The notes beneath the pieces are model-generated. The model did no database searches and had not been told where the DNA came from. It saw only the letters and a program-made list of their open reading frames with translations. Positions 27,794-36,638 of a DNA stretch of 64,000 nt are shown here, one piece after another (position 1 is the first letter of the stretch; every line of letters starts with the position of its first letter). The DNA comes from Hymenobacter cheonanensis (lineage in GTDB: Bacteria > Bacteroidota > Bacteroidia > Cytophagales > Hymenobacteraceae): the NCBI RefSeq assembly GCF_030581075.1, contig NZ_JAUQSW010000001.1, positions 682,001 through 746,000 on the forward strand, in the 5' to 3' direction. A program made the position numbers and the translations under genes.

Positions 27794-27817
27794 GGCACCC
27801 TGGCCACGAGTAGCTTT

Positions 27818-27852
27818 AAAAGCCCGCCTGGTAACCCAGGCGGGCTTTTTTG
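27818..27852 (+). terminator. Intrinsic terminator after sucC
   Basis: Stem AAAGCCCGCCTGG / CCAGGCGGGCTTT plus a T run, 25 bases after the sucC stop. Confidence 0.9.
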
Positions 27853-27873
27853 GTTATTACTATCCTTTGTCGT

Positions 27874-27971
27874 TGGTCATGCAGAGCGCAGCGAAGCATC
27901 TCGCTCGCTTCGTTGTTGGCGTGAGAAATTACTGCGCCACGCGAGATGCTTCGCTGCGCTCTGCATGACCA
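27874..27971. repeat. Long intergenic palindrome
   Basis: TGGTCATGCAGAGCGCAGCG... pairs with ...CGCTGCGCTCTGCATGACCA, with arms of about 31 bases before the inner loop. Confidence 0.9.
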
Positions 27972-28023
27972 GCGTTGCTGAACGTTTCAATCCCTTTCCC
28001 TTTCTCCCTATCCCTTTTCCACA

Positions 28024-29004
28024 ATGGAATTCACCCGCTTAGGAAACACTGGCTTACAGGTTTCAAAAATTTGCCTCGGCACCATGACCTATGGCACGCC
28101 TACCGAGCGCTGGCCCTGGGCCTTGAATGAGGAGGCTAGCCGGCCTTTCATTCAGAAGGCTTTGGAGCTGGGCATCAACTTCTTCGATACCGCCGACGTG
28201 TACTCCAACGGGGCTAGCGAGGAAGTGGTGGGCCGCGCCCTGCGCGACTTTGCCCAGCGCGACGAAGTCGTGCTGGCTACCAAAGTATTCAACCCCATGG
28301 GGCCGGGGCCGAATGACAAGGGCCTGTCGCGCAAGCACATTATGAGCGCCATCGACGCCAGCCTCAAGCGGCTGGGCACTGATTACGTGGACTTGTATCA
28401 GATTCACCGCTGGGACTACCACACGCCCATCGAGGAAACGCTGGAGGCGCTGCACGACGTGGTGAAGGCCGGCAAGGCCCGCTACATCGGGGCTAGCAGC
28501 ATGTTTAGCTGGCAGTTTGCGCAGGCGCTGTACCTGGCCGACAAGCACAACTGGACGCGCTTCGTGAGTATGCAGCCGCACTACAACCTCGTGTACCGCG
28601 AGGAGGAGCGCGAGATGCTGCCGCTGTGCCAGGACCAGGGCATTGGCGTCATTCCGTGGTCGCCGCTGGCCAGGGGCCTGCTTACGGGTGGCCGCTCGAA
28701 GGAACGAAATGAGACTGAGCGCGCCAAAACCGACGCTTTCGGCAAAAGCCTCTACGGCCGCGACGACGACTTTGCGGTGGCCGACCGCGTAACGGAAATT
28801 GCCCGGGAGCGCGGCCTGCCCAACGCCCAGATTGCCCTGGCCTGGATGCTGAGCAAGCCCGTTATCACGGCGCCCATTGTGGGGGCCAGCAAGCCCGGCC
28901 ACCTCGAAGACGCCGTGGCGGCCGTGGCCGTCAAGCTCTCGGCCGATGAGGTAAAGCGTTTGGAGGAGCCCTACCAGCCGCACCCGGTACTGGGCTTTAG
29001 CTAA
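28024..29004 (+). CDS. Aldo/keto reductase
   Basis: 326 residues, a TIM-barrel oxidoreductase. The catalytic tetrad positions are readable: Asp in FFDTADVYS, the tyrosine of the same segment, Lys in VLATKVF, and His in YQIHRWD. NADPH-binding features near the C-terminus include PIVGASK. It closely resembles the YajO/Tas-like long-chain group, which reduces aldehydes; the natural substrate is unknown. It is followed by a strong hairpin terminator and preceded by a long palindrome, so it is monocistronic. Confidence 0.93.
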   Translation: MEFTRLGNTGLQVSKICLGTMTYGTPTERWPWALNEEASRPFIQKALELGINFFDTADVYSNGASEEVVGRALRDFAQRDEVVLATKVFNPMGPGPNDKGLSRKHIMSAIDASLKRLGTDYVDLYQIHRWDYHTPIEETLEALHDVVKAGKARYIGASSMFSWQFAQALYLADKHNWTRFVSMQPHYNLVYREEEREMLPLCQDQGIGVIPWSPLARGLLTGGRSKERNETERAKTDAFGKSLYGRDDDFAVADRVTEIARERGLPNAQIALAWMLSKPVITAPIVGASKPGHLEDAVAAVAVKLSADEVKRLEEPYQPHPVLGFS

Positions 29005-29021
29005 GGCAGGCCACTACGTAG

Positions 29022-29063
29022 TCGGTTCTTTCTCTTAGGCTAGCAGAGAAAGAACCGATTATC
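29022..29063 (+). terminator. Intrinsic terminator
   Basis: 14-bp perfect stem TCGGTTCTTTCTCT / AGAGAAAGAACCGA followed by TTATCTTTTT. Confidence 0.85.
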
Positions 29064-29131
29064 TTTTTATTTCTTCTGCTGGCTAGGGCAGCCGGGCCGA
29101 TATCTTCGCGCCTCACCCCTGCCTCGCTCGA

Positions 29132-29629
29132 ATGCATTACCGACTGGCGCTGCTAGCCGCCTTCCTGACCACCACCGCTGCCAAAGCCCAGCTTATTGCC
29201 AACCCTGCCCGGGCACTCGCCGCGCGCGACACCCTCTTGCAGCAAGCCACGCAGCTGCGCCAGCAGGTGCAGGCCCAGAGCGCTTTTTTCACGGCCAACG
29301 GGCACACGCCGCACCTGCGCCGGCAGGTAGTGCGTGGCATCGTGAAGTTGACCGCCGGGGCTGGCACCGCCACTACCACCCAGCTGCGGTGGCGGCAGGT
29401 AACGCGCTACCGCCGCAATGGCCGGGTGCAGGAACACTTTCTCGTTAAGACAAGCAGCAAGCTGATTATGGATGAGCATCGGCTCAACGGCCACACGCTG
29501 CGGCTAGTCATTCTTAGCCAGGTGCCGGGCTCGGGCAGCCTCACGCCGCGCCACCTGGGCAAGTACTGGCAAAGCGGCTACGTGCTGCTCGACCGCAAGC
29601 AGTATGCCCTGCCCCAGCCCGCCCAGTAG
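29132..29629 (+). CDS. Hypothetical secreted protein (165 aa)
   Basis: Signal peptide MHYRLALLAAFLTTTAAKAQ, then a basic mature protein with a helical Gln-rich stretch (LLQQATQLRQQVQAQ) and a beta-rich remainder containing RWRQVTRYRR. No recognised domain and no T9SS tail, so probably periplasmic. A TATCTTCG element lies about 20 bases before the start. Confidence 0.7.
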   Translation: MHYRLALLAAFLTTTAAKAQLIANPARALAARDTLLQQATQLRQQVQAQSAFFTANGHTPHLRRQVVRGIVKLTAGAGTATTTQLRWRQVTRYRRNGRVQEHFLVKTSSKLIMDEHRLNGHTLRLVILSQVPGSGSLTPRHLGKYWQSGYVLLDRKQYALPQPAQ

Positions 29630-29757
29630 CACCGCCGCTGGCCCCGCGGCCGGCAAAAGCGCGGCTAGCCTAAACTTCTGGCCGGGCGCGGGTGTTAAGG
29701 CTGCTATTCGCCGCGGGCCAACATTTGCGGCGTTACTTCGTATTTATTTGCTCCTCA

Positions 29758-29765
29758 TATCTTTG
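29758..29765 (+). promoter_or_regulatory. Bacteroidota -7 promoter element TATCTTTG
   Basis: Exact TAnnTTTG match ending five bases before ATG 29770. It supports that start over the longer frame to 29692. Confidence 0.5.
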
Positions 29766-29769
29766 CCCT

Positions 29770-30036
29770 ATGGAAGTTGCTAGCTACACCCTGGCCGAAG
29801 CCACTACGGCGGCCCCTTACCTCGATTATGCCCGCTGCGTGGATGCCGACAACCGGCCCGCCAACCACGGCGGCGACTGGCCCACCGTAGGCGAGGTGTA
29901 CCCTGTGCGCGTGGTAGAAAGCCGCCTCGAAGGCATTCCGCTGGTGCACGTGCTCACCTTTGATGGCCCGGCGCCCTATTACAACGCCTTTGCGCCGCAC
30001 CGCTTCGAGCTTACGCACCGCATTTACCTGAACTAG
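29770..30036 (+). CDS. Small conserved hypothetical protein (88 aa)
   Basis: Starts MEVASYTLAE; contains ARCVDADNRP, GEVYPVRVV and YNAFAPHRFEL. It is soluble with no signal peptide. The pattern (short beta-strand protein with NxxP and a conserved FAPHRFE end) suggests a small barrel, but I know no function. Start chosen from the -7 element just upstream. It converges with a minus-strand lipoprotein gene across a shared terminator. Confidence 0.7.
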   Translation: MEVASYTLAEATTAAPYLDYARCVDADNRPANHGGDWPTVGEVYPVRVVESRLEGIPLVHVLTFDGPAPYYNAFAPHRFELTHRIYLN

Positions 30037-30057
30037 TCCGCGTTCTTGATTTTGCGT

Positions 30058-30103
30058 AAAAAGCATAAGCCCCGGCTGGTTTCAGCCGGGGCTTATGCTT
30101 TTT
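30058..30103. terminator. Bidirectional intrinsic terminator
   Basis: Perfect stem AAAAGCATAAGCCCCGGCTG with loop GTTT, A-rich on the left and T-rich on the right, between two convergent genes. Confidence 0.9.
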
Positions 30104-30124
30104 ACAGTACCCTGGCGCCGGGCG

Positions 30125-30661
30125 CTACTGCACGCTGCTGGTAGCTACCGAGTCGCCATCGAGGGTATCGTGATAGCCCAGGCCATTGAGCGTAAACGTA
30201 ACAGAGGTGGTGCGGTGAATCTCGCGGGCCTCGCCGGTCAGCTTCAGGTAGGCCGCGCCGGTGTAGGCGGTAGCCCCGCTAGCGGGGCGCGGGCTGTCGG
30301 CGGGCTGGGTGCCAGGCTTGCACACGGCATCGCGCATGGCCTTGGCCGTGAGGCTGGTACGCCGGTCGTTGCCGTTGAGCTGGTATACCTGCACGGCGGC
30401 TACTTGCGGGCAGCCGGCCTGCTCCACCGTCGTCCAGTTTATTTGCACGGGCACCACTACTTTTTTGGTCTGGCCCACCAGCATATTGCCGGTGTAGGTG
30501 TGGGAGTAGGCGCGCGCACCGCTCACCTTCAGGAAAGTAGTGTCGAAACGCAGCACTTTAGCCTCTGCCGTAGCAGAAGGGTTGCTTTGCACCGCAGTAC
30601 TGGCCTCGCGGCAAGAGGCGAGGGCAGCCGCAGCGCCCAGGGTGAAGAGTATTTTTTTCAT
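30125..30661 (-). CDS. Hypothetical lipoprotein (178 aa)
   Basis: From ATG 30661 the protein begins MKKILFTLGAAAALASC, a lipoprotein signal with the lipidated Cys at 17. The mature part is beta-rich with two further Cys (AGCPQ and AVCKPG) that may form a disulfide. A longer frame to 30730 adds a basic N-terminus without support. Family not recognised. It shares a terminator with the convergent 88-residue gene. Confidence 0.75.
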   Translation of the reverse strand: MKKILFTLGAAAALASCREASTAVQSNPSATAEAKVLRFDTTFLKVSGARAYSHTYTGNMLVGQTKKVVVPVQINWTTVEQAGCPQVAAVQVYQLNGNDRRTSLTAKAMRDAVCKPGTQPADSPRPASGATAYTGAAYLKLTGEAREIHRTTSVTFTLNGLGYHDTLDGDSVATSSVQ

Positions 30662-30790
30662 AATCATACGCACTAGCACTAAGCGGCTTTCGGTAGCCGG
30701 CTTCCCAAAGGTAGCGGACCTCTTACGCATGGCCTCCCTAAAAGGTGCAATCAGGGCTGGCTGGCCAGGCAGCCGGCACGGCTCTTGCCA

Positions 30791-30821
30791 AAAAGGCCTA
30801 CCTGCGCAGCAGGTAGGCTTT
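30791..30821 (-). terminator. Intrinsic terminator after ohr-like gene
   Basis: Stem GCCTACCTGC / GCAGGTAGGC with a three-base loop. On the minus strand it ends in TTTTTGG, about 30 bases after the OsmC-family stop. Confidence 0.8.
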
Positions 30822-30852
30822 CAGGGGTGCGCGGGGTGCCGCCGGGGGCCTG

Positions 30853-31332
30853 TTATTTGCCTTCGGCTACGCCGGCATTTTCTTCGGCTTGCACGGGCAC
30901 TGGCTCGCCTTGCACTTTCAGCTCGACCTCCATATTGCCCCGGGTACCTACCGAGTAGGGGCATATTTTGTGAGCCTGGCGCACCATCTCAATTGTTTTA
31001 GTACGGTCAAACGACTTCAGGTCGATGTCGAGCACGGCACTCAGGCCGTAGCCTTCGCCTTCCTGAAACAGGGTTACTGAGCATTTTACCTCGGTACCGG
31101 GGTCGAGCTTATCGCCGGCGCGCTGCGCAATAACGAGCAGCGCCTGCTGAAAGCACGACGAGTAGCCCGCCGCAAACAGCTCTTCGGGGTTGGTAGCGCC
31201 TTTTTTACCGCCTAGCCCCTCGGGCACCGACATATCGAGGTCGATAATACCAGTGGCAGAGCGCACGTGGCCGCTGCGGCCGCCTACAGCCGTGGCGTCG
31301 GCGGTATAGAGAGTTTTTTTGGTAGATTCCAT
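30853..31332 (-). CDS. Organic hydroperoxide resistance protein (Ohr/OsmC family)
   Basis: 159 residues from ATG 31332 (MESTKKTLYTADATAVGGR). The two peroxidatic/resolving cysteines of the family are in YSSCFQQAL and HKICPYS, and NPEELFAAGYSSCF is characteristic of Ohr. It detoxifies organic hydroperoxides in the cytoplasm using lipoyl or thiol reductants. The open frame continues to 31752, but that extension runs antisense through the tRNA gene and is not real. The C-terminus has an extra acidic tail (VQAEENAGVAEGK). Confidence 0.93.
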   Translation of the reverse strand: MESTKKTLYTADATAVGGRSGHVRSATGIIDLDMSVPEGLGGKKGATNPEELFAAGYSSCFQQALLVIAQRAGDKLDPGTEVKCSVTLFQEGEGYGLSAVLDIDLKSFDRTKTIEMVRQAHKICPYSVGTRGNMEVELKVQGEPVPVQAEENAGVAEGK

Positions 31333-31475
31333 GTGGAAATGAAAATTGTCAGGTTCAGGGTTAGCTAACCGATTTTTTCGCTTCAGGGTTGTGCCTGGGC
31401 GGGCTGTTTCCACCAAAATGCCTGCGCTGAGTTTGGCCGCGCCGGCTTTTATCGCTACTTTTGCACCCCGCACCA

Positions 31476-31547
31476 GGTCTCGTAGTACAACGGATAGTAT
31501 AGGAGCCTCCGAAGCTCTAGATTTAGGTTCGATTCCTAACGAGACCA
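31476..31547 (+). tRNA. tRNA-Arg (anticodon CCG)
   Basis: Full cloverleaf: acceptor GGTCTCG/CGAGACC, D-arm GTAC/GTAT, anticodon arm GGAGC-CTCCGAA-GCTCT giving anticodon CCG, T-arm TTAGG-TTCGATT-CCTAA, discriminator A. The 3' CCA is not encoded. A strong terminator follows directly. It reads the CGG codon. Confidence 0.95.
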
Positions 31548-31587
31548 CAAAAAAGGCCTTCCTGACATCAGGGAGGCTTTTTTTTAA
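31548..31587 (+). terminator. Intrinsic terminator after tRNA-Arg
   Basis: Stem GCCTTCCTGA / TCAGGGAGGC with a two-base loop, flanked by A-run and T-run. Confidence 0.9.
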
Positions 31588-31604
31588 TTTATTAGTGGCG
31601 GTTA

Positions 31605-31984
31605 TTAGAAAATAGCCCCTTGCTTGCAGGCTGGCTGCATCGCGTATAGCTCCTGCTCGAGCGCCAGCGTATCGCCCTGGTTCCAGTCGATAACGGCCTT
31701 TACCCGGCTGGGCAGGGCCCGTGGCGCTCTCGACCCACCGCACCGCCTGCACCAGCTCCGGGTTGCTGGTAGCGGCCTGGCTACGGTAGTCGGGGCCGGG
31801 CTAGTGGCAAACGTGCCCCCGTCCTCGAAGTAGCCGATAGCCTCTCGGCAATCTCGGCTACCACCTGGCCGCCGGCGCGCTCGGTATGACGCTTCAGGTC
31901 GCGCAGCTGCCGGCTGAAGTCCTGGGCCTCAGTACTGACGCGGGCAAAGCGCACGACGGGTACGGGGGCTTGTCTGCTTTAGCT
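31605..31984 (-). pseudogene. Decayed serine recombinase (resolvase) and downstream remnants
   Basis: On the minus strand one frame (about 31984-31781) reads VVRFARVSTEAQDFSRQL and goes on with a helix like HTERAGGQVVAEIAE. This is the N-terminus of a serine recombinase, with the catalytic Ser in RVST. After RLS the frame is lost. Further protein-like pieces appear in other frames: GYFEDGGTFATS, then SNPELVQAVRWVES, then AVIDWNQGDTLALEQELYAM ending at a stop at 31605. These last pieces may belong to another gene. Several frameshifts in 380 bases show decay. The remnant lies 58 bases beyond tRNA-Arg, a common integration site. Confidence 0.5.
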
Positions 31985-32002
31985 TTTCGGTTAGCTAGCC
32001 CA

Positions 32003-32134
32003 TCAAAATATCCGGCGGGGTTGTGCATGTAAGGGCACAACCCCGCCAAAGTTCGCCCAGAGCGGGGCTGGGTCATCGCAGTGCGGGCACGGCAGCCGCT
32101 CCGGCGTCTGGAGTGCCAGCCGCGGCATCGGCAT
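32003..32134 (-). CDS. Possible 43-aa zinc-ribbon-like ORF
   Basis: Reads MPMPRLALQTPERLPCPHCD and ends QPRRIF. It contains a single CPHC knuckle and a Trp-rich short stretch. Its stop overlaps an ATG (TGATG), as in translationally coupled genes leading into the recombinase remnant, but that ATG is followed at once by a stop. It may be a remnant of the same mobile element. Support is weak. Confidence 0.3.
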   Translation of the reverse strand: MPMPRLALQTPERLPCPHCDDPAPLWANFGGVVPLHAQPRRIF

Positions 32135-32289
32135 CACCAAGGCACGGCGTTATGTCATAATAAGCAGGTGGTTTTTGGAAGACATAAATAGGTAGACAAA
32201 AACAGCTTAAGTAGGCTATTGTGAGATTAATTTTGAGCAATACTTTTTTTGAGACAACTGCTGCCATTTCGCAGCCCTATCCGACGCCT

Positions 32290-33915
32290 ATGCTTTTGAA
32301 CAATTACCCCGCCACCCGCCTCATCAATTGGCTGCCCGTGCTGGGCTGCTGGCTGCTTAGCTTGTGGGCCCTGAACACGCAGGCCCGGCCGGCCGGCAAC
32401 GGGGAGCCGCGCCTGCTGGCCACCGCCCTGCGTGGCGACGGCACGCTGCGCCCAGACGCCCGCGGCACTTTTACCACGGCCGCCTGCCAACTGCAACTGC
32501 TTGCGGGCGGCCGCCCCAGCTTTCGGCCGGCCGCCCGGCCGCTCGGCGCGGGCGACCAGGCCTGGCAGGACGGTAACGTGCAAGGCTACGCAAACAATGG
32601 CGTGTGGGCCGTGGCCATTGCCGCCAACGGCGACGTGTACGTGGCGGGCAACTTCGCGCAAATCGGCGGCGTGAGCGTTAGCAATATTGCCCGCTGGAAC
32701 GGCAGCACCTGGACGAGTCTCGGCACTGGTCTCAACGACGTGGTTTTTGCCCTGGCCCTGGCCCCCAACGGGGTGGTATACGCGGGCGGCTACTTCACGC
32801 AGGCCGGTGGGCAGCCCGCCAACCAAGTGGCCAAGTGGGACGGCACGGCCTGGAGCAGCCTGGGTGCGGGAACCGAAAACGGGGTAGCGGGCACCCTATC
32901 GACCTCGAAAGTCCCGCGGGGTGGCGTATTTGCCCTAGCCGTCGCCCCCACGGGCGAGGTGTACGTGGGCGGGGGCTTCGCCACGGCCGGCTCGCAGGCA
33001 GCCGGTGGCATTGCCCGCTGGAACGGCACAGCCTGGAGCAACCTGGGAACGGGCATCAGCAAGTTCACGACGGGCACCTATCCGCTTGTCTACGGCCTGG
33101 CCGTCACGCCGGCGGGCCGGCTCTACATGGCCGGCTCGTTCAACTATGTCAACAATGTGCGTATCGTGAGCCTGGCCCAGTGGAATGGCACGAGCTGGAG
33201 CGGCGTGGGCAACAGTGACTTTTATATTTACGAGCACCTCTCGTCGGTGGCAGTAGCCAGCAACGGCGACCTCTACGTGGGCGGCGACATCACTACCACT
33301 GGCCCCACGCCGGCCGTTGGCGTAGCCCGCTGGGATGGCACGAAGTGGAACGCCCTCGGGGCGGGCGTGGGCACCTACGTCTACGCAATAGCCGTGTCCC
33401 CCACGGGAGAAGTATATGCGAGCGGGGATGTAAACAGGGCCGGCGGCAACGCCATCAATAATGTGGCCCGCTGGAACGGCACGAGCTGGGTTAGCCTGGG
33501 CACCGGCCTCAACGCTGCGGCCTACGGCCTGGCCCTGGCCACTACCGGCCGCCTCTACGCAGGTGGCTTCTTCACGGCTACCGGCGACAACAGCAAACCC
33601 TTGGCCAAGCTGGCTACCTACGACCGTACCCTGCTGGCTACCCGCGCCTCGGGCCAGGCGGCACCCCTGCTCCAACTCTACCCCAACCCGGCCCAGCACG
33701 CAGTAACCGTGGAACTAGCCCCAACCGGGGGCACGGGGGCCGCGCAGCTGCGGGTGCGCGACGCGCTGGGCCGGGTCGTGGTCGAGCGGCCCCTGAGCTT
33801 GCCAGCGGCTGGCCTGCGCGTGGAATTGCCGCTCGGCTCGCTGTCGGCTGGGGTCTACCAAGTGGAGGTGGCGTGGGGCCAAATGCTGACGACGCGCCCC
33901 CTGACGGTGGAATAA
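32290..33915 (+). CDS. T9SS-exported seven-unit beta-propeller protein
   Basis: 541 residues from ATG 32290, which begins a hydrophobic export segment (LINWLPVLGCWLLSLWALNTQA). Seven units of about 45-55 residues follow (about 105-455), each with a pattern like VYALAVAPTGEVYVGG ... ARWNGTSWSSLGTG. The first unit is preceded by AWQDGNVQGYANN, matching the unit's last strand, and the seventh lacks that strand, so the ring would close between N- and C-terminal parts. The end is a Por-type tail (LYPNPAQHAV ... GVYQVEVAWG) for T9SS. Probably a surface binding protein; no enzyme motif seen. The longer frame to 32221 lacks a signal peptide at its start. Confidence 0.85.
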   Translation: MLLNNYPATRLINWLPVLGCWLLSLWALNTQARPAGNGEPRLLATALRGDGTLRPDARGTFTTAACQLQLLAGGRPSFRPAARPLGAGDQAWQDGNVQGYANNGVWAVAIAANGDVYVAGNFAQIGGVSVSNIARWNGSTWTSLGTGLNDVVFALALAPNGVVYAGGYFTQAGGQPANQVAKWDGTAWSSLGAGTENGVAGTLSTSKVPRGGVFALAVAPTGEVYVGGGFATAGSQAAGGIARWNGTAWSNLGTGISKFTTGTYPLVYGLAVTPAGRLYMAGSFNYVNNVRIVSLAQWNGTSWSGVGNSDFYIYEHLSSVAVASNGDLYVGGDITTTGPTPAVGVARWDGTKWNALGAGVGTYVYAIAVSPTGEVYASGDVNRAGGNAINNVARWNGTSWVSLGTGLNAAAYGLALATTGRLYAGGFFTATGDNSKPLAKLATYDRTLLATRASGQAAPLLQLYPNPAQHAVTVELAPTGGTGAAQLRVRDALGRVVVERPLSLPAAGLRVELPLGSLSAGVYQVEVAWGQMLTTRPLTVE

Positions 33916-34625
33916 TACTAGTGCGGGGCAGGCAGCCTAAGCAAGCGGACGAAAATCAATGTAGGGCATTAAGTTTAGACTAGCCCGAAAGCTTTCGTCC
34001 CAGGCTTGGCCAGCCAGCGGGGCAGTGGGCCGAATGAGCCTGAGCGTCGTCAATTCGTCGTAGCGCAGCGCCAGCTTCCAGGGCGGCGATTTCCTGGCTA
34101 CTGGCAAGGTCGAAGGCCAGGGCCGGGTAGTGGGGTGAGCGTGAGCAGGCAGCAGCGTGTCGGCCGTAATAGCCTGCGGGCAGGCCTCGCGGTAAAAGGT
34201 GTTGCTGAGCAGCAGGAAGCGCCCATCCAGGGGGCGGTTCACTTCTTTTGCCCGGCAGCGCCTACACGTTACGAAGCCCGTAAGTATCGTTTGGGGCAAT
34301 CCTGGACCGATGCGAAGGCGCAAGCCGACCAGGATGCCCGAGATTTAGTGGCTGATTTGCCAGCCTCGCTGCTATTGAAAAGTGCGAAAGACCCTAGCGA
34401 TTTCTACTGCACCAACTGCTTCTTCCCAGCCTGCTCCTGCTCGCCGGCACGGCCCCACCGCCGCAAAAGCCGGCATATTATTGCGCCAGTGGCTGGCGTG
34501 TGAAGTACTACATTACGCGCCCTGGGGCCTAGGCGTAGAGCCCTGCTCAACCACCGCAAAGCCGATGGACTGGAGTCAGGCATACGGACATATAAAACTT
34601 TGCAAAATGTGTAAGTAATATTATT
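33916..34625. other. Degraded-looking region without a confident gene
   Basis: About 700 bases. A 128-codon minus-strand frame (33937-34323) and two short plus-strand frames (34006-34503, 34382-34618) exist but none shows a motif or start context I trust. The plus frame reads SDFYCTNCFFPACSC, a Cys-rich run that might be a remnant. Base composition shifts from GC-rich to AT-rich at the right edge. Confidence 0.4.
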
Positions 34626-36479
34626 ATGACTTTCCCAGAGATTTTAGCTGTTGGTACGCCTGACGATAAAAAGCGCATTCAAGACCTTGTCCGCAAGGGC
34701 AGTATCTCTGCGCGTGAAATAGCAAGGATAGTGAACGATATTTTCAAAAAAGATAAAACCCCTTTCATAGCTAACGGTAAACCAACAGCTATGACCACAA
34801 AGTATGCAATAACAAAACTGATATCTATTTTTGAAGCCATCAAACATATAAAAAACAGGGAAAACAGCACTGTAAATCAAGCTGAAATAAACCGATTACT
34901 AACCAGCACCTCTACGGCAGCAGCTGAAGTAGCTGACGAGATAATAATTAAGCACTTTTTGACAGCATTTTTCAATTTTTACACTACTCAATCAATAGCA
35001 GGCAATAATGGAATCGATACAATTTATACAGGCAAAGGGAGTATAGATGTAATCATCACTTCGCTGGGGTTAGCTGAATTTTCTAACAACAAAAATAACT
35101 ACAGACTATTCGACCGTCTGAAGTCTATCACAACAGAAGGTGACTACAAGAATAGTGAGTCTCATTTACTGGTCTTTAAACTTGATACTTTACAACAAGT
35201 TAGCAATGACTTAGCCCATCTCTTAGACTCTTATTTAAAAGAGGGCAAAAACTCAAATTTATCCATTTTAATACTGTCGGTTATCTACACTGAAAAAGGC
35301 AGCGGGTGGAAAATAGAATATATGAACTGTGGCAACGGCTTGAAAAAAGACTTAACTGCTGCAATTGAGAATCCACAAGAAGGATTTGGAGAACTCGCCG
35401 ATTGGGTTGATTCATCTGTTAATGCTATGACTCAAGAAGAAATTTATCGCGTCAATTTTAGGATTCGCAATAAAGTCAGGATAGATAGTCACCTATGCTA
35501 TAACCCCGATTGTAAATCAGGTAAACATGCTATAAAATCGCATGTTTTACAAGAAAATGGAATATTGAACAAGATTGCGGAAAGCAGACCCGGAGGACTC
35601 AAGATTGTTGAGTTGAAACTTAACAATAATTTTCAAGAGAGCAAAACAGGCCATCGCTATGGATTCTATCTTAATGGTATTGGAAGCGACAGCGAATTAA
35701 CATTCTGGGGATTTTGCAAAGAGTGTGACGCAAAGCTATTTCACAATTTGGAGATAGGTTCGCGTGATTACACTGACAGCAAGAATCAGTTGCTCCTTTC
35801 ATACAGAGCGCATTTAAACGAGTTGTACAAACAAGAATATAATGTCTTATTTCACGCAGCAATAAGAGCTGAAGCAGGCTTTCCTCAGCACATAAAGGAT
35901 AATGCATACATGCCAAGGCAAGTACATCAGGCAAGCTTGGCCTTAGAGGGCTATAAAATAAAGTCCTCTATAGAACAAGCGCTCAAACGCCATGGAATTA
36001 ACTCTCCGATTAGCTTCGTTCATTTTACCCTGCCTAAAGTAGGTATTGCTACCTCATCAGTATTTTCAAACAAGCTCTCCGGAGCTACGGTAGATATCAA
36101 CAAATTATTAGCATTTCGGCCTGATTACAGACAAGTTAACCCAGCAGATGTCAGTCAGCTTGAAGAAAATATTTGCTTCTTGCATTTGATACCAGGTGAC
36201 AATGACTTAACAGTTGTATTCGGCTACGGCAGGGGTTCCACTCATATCATGGGAACTCCAATCAATGCCATAGAGATGCTTTCACAAGAGGCAAAATTTA
36301 AGTTACTAAGTGATATTATACTTACTAAACTTGAAACTTGGTGCCTATCTCCTACTTTTTATGAACATTTGCTCAAAACAGGCAACGCTGAGAAGATTCT
36401 GAGTGCAATTGATTATCATCTTCCGGCTGAAATGAAAGACGGACCTGTAAAAATCAATCTTTTTGAAGGAATTATTTAG
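34626..36479 (+). CDS. AT-rich accessory gene of unknown function with Cys/His (C..C..SH) module; candidate defence gene
   Basis: 617 residues with no signal peptide or membrane helix. Base composition is far more AT-rich than all neighbours, and GCTAGC is absent, so it was probably acquired. The N-terminal half (about 1-290) is unrecognised. Around residues 295-320 lies CYNPDCKSGKHAIKSH, followed about 60 residues later by FWGFCKECDAKLF and then YRAHLNELYKQE. From memory the chain C-x4-C...I-x-SH...GFC..HD..lF...YRA...El recurs in hypothetical proteins of variable, defence-type loci and looks like a metal-binding module. Residues 470-617 form another unrecognised region. The gene stands alone between a tRNA/recombinase remnant and an IS3 element. 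Function unproven. Confidence 0.8.
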   Translation: MTFPEILAVGTPDDKKRIQDLVRKGSISAREIARIVNDIFKKDKTPFIANGKPTAMTTKYAITKLISIFEAIKHIKNRENSTVNQAEINRLLTSTSTAAAEVADEIIIKHFLTAFFNFYTTQSIAGNNGIDTIYTGKGSIDVIITSLGLAEFSNNKNNYRLFDRLKSITTEGDYKNSESHLLVFKLDTLQQVSNDLAHLLDSYLKEGKNSNLSILILSVIYTEKGSGWKIEYMNCGNGLKKDLTAAIENPQEGFGELADWVDSSVNAMTQEEIYRVNFRIRNKVRIDSHLCYNPDCKSGKHAIKSHVLQENGILNKIAESRPGGLKIVELKLNNNFQESKTGHRYGFYLNGIGSDSELTFWGFCKECDAKLFHNLEIGSRDYTDSKNQLLLSYRAHLNELYKQEYNVLFHAAIRAEAGFPQHIKDNAYMPRQVHQASLALEGYKIKSSIEQALKRHGINSPISFVHFTLPKVGIATSSVFSNKLSGATVDINKLLAFRPDYRQVNPADVSQLEENICFLHLIPGDNDLTVVFGYGRGSTHIMGTPINAIEMLSQEAKFKLLSDIILTKLETWCLSPTFYEHLLKTGNAEKILSAIDYHLPAEMKDGPVKINLFEGII

Positions 36480-36638
36480 TTATGAAAATAACCTGCTAGC
36501 TGCACCTGGGAGCCTTGGCTGCGGACAGCACCGCCCGTAACCACCTTACCCTTACCTGCAAGGGCAACCGCTCGCCAAGTAGGCTAACAACCTCGCAAAC
36601 AATGAATTTTTGCTGAGTTTTCACTTTATTTACTCTCC

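Noticed and set aside
31333..31752. N-terminal extension of the Ohr protein
   Set aside because: It runs antisense through tRNA-Arg and its terminator; the family starts at ATG 31332.
33937..34323. 128-codon minus-strand frame
   Set aside because: No start context and no recognisable domain; retained only as part of a region of unclear content.
36480..36638. Possible toxin, antitoxin or att site downstream of the AT-rich gene
   Set aside because: No open frame of useful size and no copy of the tRNA-Arg 3' end was found by eye.
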